From contig NZ_KQ976354.1 of the NCBI RefSeq assembly GCF_000346485.2, positions 11,366,341 through 11,430,340 on the forward strand: 64,000 nt of DNA. Direction: 5' to 3'. The notes beneath the pieces were generated by a model. It was not told the origin of the DNA. It searched no databases and saw nothing but the letters and a program-made list of their open reading frames with translations. The translations under genes and the position numbers were made by a program. The DNA comes from Scytonema hofmannii PCC 7110 (lineage in GTDB: Bacteria; Cyanobacteriota; Cyanobacteriia; Cyanobacteriales; Nostocaceae). Below, piece by piece: positions 60,585-64,000 of this stretch (positions are counted from its first letter, which is position 1; every line of letters starts with the position of its first letter).

Positions 60585-63323
60585 CTAATGCCAATTGCCA
60601 ACTAGAATATAAGGTGACCAGTCGTAAGGAGCTTTGTATCTCTCAAACAAAGCTAACTGCGCCTGATGAAGTGCTTCAGCTTTCGTGACTTTAGGATTGG
60701 TTAACTCTTTGTAAAACTGCCCCATCAATTCAGCAGTCGAACTATCTTTGACTTGCCACAAGGTTGCTAGAGTACTGCGTGCTCCTGCTCGCACGGCGAT
60801 TCCGGCTAGTCCTAAAGTCGCTCGGTTATCTCCCCGTGCGGTCTCGCACGCACTGAGAACGAGTAATTCTATCTTTCTCAATGGGTTAGTGTTGTTACTT
60901 TTTAACAAGTTGTTCAAATCGTTAGTTTTCAACAGCTTGTCGTAAGTTAGAATAAATGTCTCTTCGGGGTCGGAACTGAACTTACCATGAGTGGCGATGT
61001 GAACGGCAGAGAAAACTCCTGAACTCATTTGCTGTTGCAGATTGGCTGTAGTAAATTTAGGATTTAATAGTGACTTTGCAGGCACGACACTCCCGATTTG
61101 TTGCAGTTCTTCTACCACATTGGGTAGTGCTGGAAATGGCGATCGCGCTTCACTGACTCCAGCTGTCAAGACTTCTAACTGTTCTCTCTGTAATGGTCGG
61201 AGGTCAAAAGGTTGTAAACTGGGAAGCACAGCAAGTGCGTAGGGCTTCTGCATCAAATACTCTTGCCGTTGGGTATCATAAATTACTGACATGGGAAGAT
61301 TTCTTAAAACCCCGTCGAGTACAAACACTAAAGTTTTGACCTCTTGATTCATTTCTAAGTCTTGCGCTAATGGTTTGAGCAACCATTCATATAGTTTTGC
61401 AGCTTTTTCTCTAACTTCTTCTGGGCGGTTACGCTTTAATATGCTTGTTCGCAGTTCTAGTGCAGTTTTTTCGACTTCAGTCCGATCTACGAAGGCTGCA
61501 TAATGCTTGAAAGATTGCTTTGGGAGTTTGGTAACAACTTCTAATCGGTCTTTTAAAATGATGGGATAAATAAATGCAGCTTGTGGATCTAACTTATCAA
61601 ATTTTACTTTTAGGTCTTGTTTATCAACGTCCAACACAATCTGTACTGTCTGACTCAAGTTACAGTTCAGGAAATTTTCTAGTTCCGCTAGCTGCAATGA
61701 GTCAATTACATTAATGGCGTCGTGAAGATTTTCTTGACTCGGTTGAGATTTGTCTTCCTCCTGTAATAGCAAATTTACTAGCTGACGATGGATTGGTTCT
61801 ACATTGTCTCGAAAAGAGAACTGTACATCTGCATTGATGCTAAGCAAATCACTGCGGATGGATTTGAGGGAGTTGAGAGCTTCTTTGTAGGCTGCGATCG
61901 CTCTTTTCTTATCCCCAAGTTTTTCCCACAAACGCCCCATTTGCCATTCCCAACGATAGCGAATATCAGGAGCTTGAATTTCCTCAGCTATCAGCAGAGC
62001 TTGCTGAGTTAGGTTTTGAGCAATTGATTCCCGTTTGGTCAGTTCATTTAGCCTTCCTAGTTGTCCCAAAGCATAGGATTCGGCTCTTTGCTGTTTTAAA
62101 CTGCGAGCTTGCTCGATAGCAGTGGTTAAAATTTCGGCTATTTCTGAATATGAAGTTGTGCTCAGAATTGCCTGCGGGGGATTGTCTTTCAGTTCGCTCT
62201 GCCGTTCACGAGTTACGCATGAAAATTGCTTTATGTCAACACCCGGCAACAAACAAGTTAAACTTTGGGCAAAGTTAACTTTGGCATAGACAGTTGCTTG
62301 ACTCGGAGGTAAGTGAGTCAGCAACTGTTGAATTTTTGGTTGCAGTTTCACCACTTCTGACCATTCTCCTGTCTCAACAAAGAAGCTCAGCAAATTCAAC
62401 TCAGCTTGGAGTTGTACAGAAGGAGAGTTAGCTGCTTGTTGATAGTATGCGATCGCAGCTTGAGTGTATTTTTGAGCATCCTTACCGATAGCGATCGCTC
62501 TGTTACTCAAAGCACGTTCAGTGTTACCCAATTCCAGCAAAACAGAACCTTGTGTTTTAGAGAGTTGAAATTCTTGAGCCACTTGCAAGCTTTTGCGCAA
62601 AACCTCCTGTGATTGTTTGAGATTACCAATTCTTCTAAGTGCTTCACCGAGACTCTGCAAGCCAGTCGCCTTGATATTTGGGTCTGATTGCTGCTGTATA
62701 ATTTTTTCTAAGTTTTGTAACTCTGTTTGTGCTTGACTATTTAACCCTATTGCCTGTAATGCAGTTGCTTGGTTAATTAAGCTACCGATTGCACCTGCGT
62801 AATTGTCAGCTTTTTTGTAGGTAGTTGCTGCTTGCTTCCAGGTTTCTACAGCTTCAGACCACTCTCCCTTTGACCATTGTAGGCGACCGAGAGTGTTTAA
62901 AGTTTTAGCAAAAATGTCAAAGTAGTGTTTTATATCATATTTATTCTGATTATGAGCCAAGAGTTGAAAATTTGGGGAGTGAAGTGAAGCGATCGCCTTA
63001 CGAATCGCTTCTTCTGCGTCTTGCCACTGTCCTAAATGCTGATAAGCTAAGGAAAGATAGCGCAGCACCAATGCTAAGTTTAGATTATCTTCTTGACTTC
63101 CAAAGGCTGAAGCAGCTTGTTTCCAAACTTCTACTGCTTCTGGAAACCGTTCAGCCTCATAAAACTCTATACCCTGTTTGAGTAACAAATAAGCATTTGA
63201 AGTCTGTTGACTGACAACCGAAGTACCTACAACTTGTTGAGATGAGAGAACTGGTAGACCTAAAGTTGTTATGAGTGCTAGCAATGCTAGAAGAATGAGT
63301 TTGAGTAATCGATGGTATGGCAT
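60585..63323 (-). CDS. Secreted TPR-CHAT domain protein
   Basis: A 912-aa protein. An N-terminal signal peptide (LLKLILLALLALITTLGLPV, about residues 7-26) indicates export. Many TPR units cover about 45-500 (ALVLRYLSLAYQHLGQWQDA, SLINQATALQAIGLNSQAQT, LLELGNTERALSNRAIAIGK, ALGQLGRLNELTKRESIAQN). A helical linker leads to the CHAT domain at about 640-910, with catalytic His in SAVHIATHGKFSSDPEE and Cys in LLVLSACETARGDNRATLGL. It ends SPYILVGNWH, typical of the family. The dyad is intact, so a caspase-like peptidase is expected. Such TPR-CHAT proteins are abundant in filamentous cyanobacteria; substrates are unknown. Confidence 0.93.
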   Translation of the reverse strand: MPYHRLLKLILLALLALITTLGLPVLSSQQVVGTSVVSQQTSNAYLLLKQGIEFYEAERFPEAVEVWKQAASAFGSQEDNLNLALVLRYLSLAYQHLGQWQDAEEAIRKAIASLHSPNFQLLAHNQNKYDIKHYFDIFAKTLNTLGRLQWSKGEWSEAVETWKQAATTYKKADNYAGAIGSLINQATALQAIGLNSQAQTELQNLEKIIQQQSDPNIKATGLQSLGEALRRIGNLKQSQEVLRKSLQVAQEFQLSKTQGSVLLELGNTERALSNRAIAIGKDAQKYTQAAIAYYQQAANSPSVQLQAELNLLSFFVETGEWSEVVKLQPKIQQLLTHLPPSQATVYAKVNFAQSLTCLLPGVDIKQFSCVTRERQSELKDNPPQAILSTTSYSEIAEILTTAIEQARSLKQQRAESYALGQLGRLNELTKRESIAQNLTQQALLIAEEIQAPDIRYRWEWQMGRLWEKLGDKKRAIAAYKEALNSLKSIRSDLLSINADVQFSFRDNVEPIHRQLVNLLLQEEDKSQPSQENLHDAINVIDSLQLAELENFLNCNLSQTVQIVLDVDKQDLKVKFDKLDPQAAFIYPIILKDRLEVVTKLPKQSFKHYAAFVDRTEVEKTALELRTSILKRNRPEEVREKAAKLYEWLLKPLAQDLEMNQEVKTLVFVLDGVLRNLPMSVIYDTQRQEYLMQKPYALAVLPSLQPFDLRPLQREQLEVLTAGVSEARSPFPALPNVVEELQQIGSVVPAKSLLNPKFTTANLQQQMSSGVFSAVHIATHGKFSSDPEETFILTYDKLLKTNDLNNLLKSNNTNPLRKIELLVLSACETARGDNRATLGLAGIAVRAGARSTLATLWQVKDSSTAELMGQFYKELTNPKVTKAEALHQAQLALFERYKAPYDWSPYILVGNWH

Positions 63324-63494
63324 GATGTTATTGCATAGCCGATCGCTGCTGTCAAGCTTTCATGATTCCAATTTATCTACTAATTCACTCGGTTCACCAG
63401 GATAGAAACAATTGTCCAAAATCTCGGTTAAGGTGTAAGTTTTCACTCTAGTCACATAACAGTCACAATACCAGAGGGGAGTGCGATCGGCAAT

Positions 63495-63523
63495 AAACCG
63501 TCCTATCACTGGTAGGACGGTTT
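63495..63523. terminator. 11-bp hairpin with T-run
   Basis: AAACCGTCCTA and TAGGACGGTTT around TCACTGG. It lies between divergent genes, so it may be a repeat or a terminator of an antisense transcript. Confidence 0.55.
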
Positions 63524-63583
63524 TGCATTTTCTTCATAAAGATTAGGAGGAATCACCATTGTAAATTTGAGGTGACTCCTAGC

Positions 63584-64000
63584 ATGACTGAGTTGTGTTC
63601 AATAACTCCGTTAGCTATGGAAACTCTACCTCTTATTTTGATTGCGATCGGTATCGTGCTTTTAGCCATGCTAATTCACGAAATTTATCAACAGAAACAG
63701 ACGAAATCTCAAGCTGTGACTATCAGCAAATCTGTAATCCCTCCAAAAACTGTAACAGTGCATAAACCTTCTTTGGCAGTACCACCAACTCAATTACCAT
63801 CCCAACTTCCAATTGCACTACAGAAAGTAGCACCCGTACCACCAGTGACCGCTAAAACTGTATCAAAAAAGGAAGTGCCAGAGCAGAAAATAGCACCCGT
63901 ACTTCCAGTTACCAACGATCCAGGACTAACGCCTTGGCCAACAGCAATACCTCATAACAAACGAACCAGAGAGTTATTTGGTCAACTGGTCAAATTAGTT
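63584..64000 (+). CDS. Membrane-anchored Pro-rich protein (3' partial)
   Basis: Open to the right edge. From the ATG at 63584 (or the in-frame ATG at 63617, METLPLILIAIGIVLLAMLI) it has one N-terminal membrane helix, then a Pro/Val/Lys-rich linker with repeated APV-[PL]-PVT units (VAPVPPVTAKT, IAPVLPVTND). A sequence after it (IPHNKRTRELFGQLVKL) looks like the beginning of a folded domain. Single-pass topology with an extracytoplasmic or cytosolic linker; function not determinable from this part. Confidence 0.7.
   Translation, partial: MTELCSITPLAMETLPLILIAIGIVLLAMLIHEIYQQKQTKSQAVTISKSVIPPKTVTVHKPSLAVPPTQLPSQLPIALQKVAPVPPVTAKTVSKKEVPEQKIAPVLPVTNDPGLTPWPTAIPHNKRTRELFGQLVKLV

Noticed and set aside
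1-64000. tRNA, rRNA or riboswitch genes
   Set aside because: I saw no cloverleaf, rRNA or known riboswitch core while reading; a covariance-model scan would be decisive, but nothing can be supported by eye.

Overview
The window looks like the chromosome of a filamentous, probably heterocyst-forming cyanobacterium (Nostocales type). The evidence is the many GCGATCGC (HIP1) octamers, the in-register heptanucleotide repeats between genes, the group 2a uptake hydrogenase genes, the extended hyp cluster, and a GUN4-like domain, CHAT/CHASE2 proteins and DUF928. No rRNA, tRNA or true CRISPR array was recognised.

Region 1-16 kb is mosaic. It starts with the end of a secreted DUF4114 protein, then a response regulator, a zinc alcohol dehydrogenase, a GlcD-type FAD oxidase, a GHL10 glycosidase-like protein, a beta-propeller glycosidase-like protein and a GAF histidine kinase. 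Between these sit many toxin-antitoxin (TA) modules, intact or broken, and gene remnants. Two TA modules are bracketed by direct repeats of host sequence.

Region 16-36 kb is the hydrogenase island and the most coherent part. On the minus strand lies an extended hyp operon: TPR protein, two small membrane proteins, NHL-repeat protein, hypF, hypC, hypD, and hypE further on. A PIN-toxin pair and an FAD monooxygenase separate hypD from hypE, and hypF carries a frameshift at a run of nine A. On the plus strand are two complete tandem hupSL pairs. Between them sit an Nfu-like Fe-S protein gene and a second copy of the two small membrane protein genes. The simplest reading is a segmental duplication of [small membrane genes <- -> hupSL] followed by divergence. 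The hupS-hupL gaps are heptamer arrays (3 versus 11 core units) that run in register into the hupL start codon. hypA and hypB are not in the window.

Region 36-46 kb holds a decayed type III CRISPR-associated gene group cut by a 188-bp inverted-repeat element, a HigBA-type module with a short antitoxin, an S46 peptidase, and a CHAT-CHASE2 / DUF928 pair.

Region 46-59 kb is accessory DNA. It has a tight cluster of unknown genes, two of them frame-broken, one encoding a GUN4-like domain. Next comes an AAA15-type ATPase with a DUF4435/TOPRIM partner (PARIS-like arrangement) whose partner has an internal deletion. Then come an IS66-family pseudogene inside long inverted repeats, and a TniB-TniQ (Tn7-like) element with end-like repeats but no transposase.

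Region 59-64 kb has an RTX calcium-binding repeat protein, a large secreted TPR-CHAT protein and the start of a membrane-anchored protein that runs off the window.
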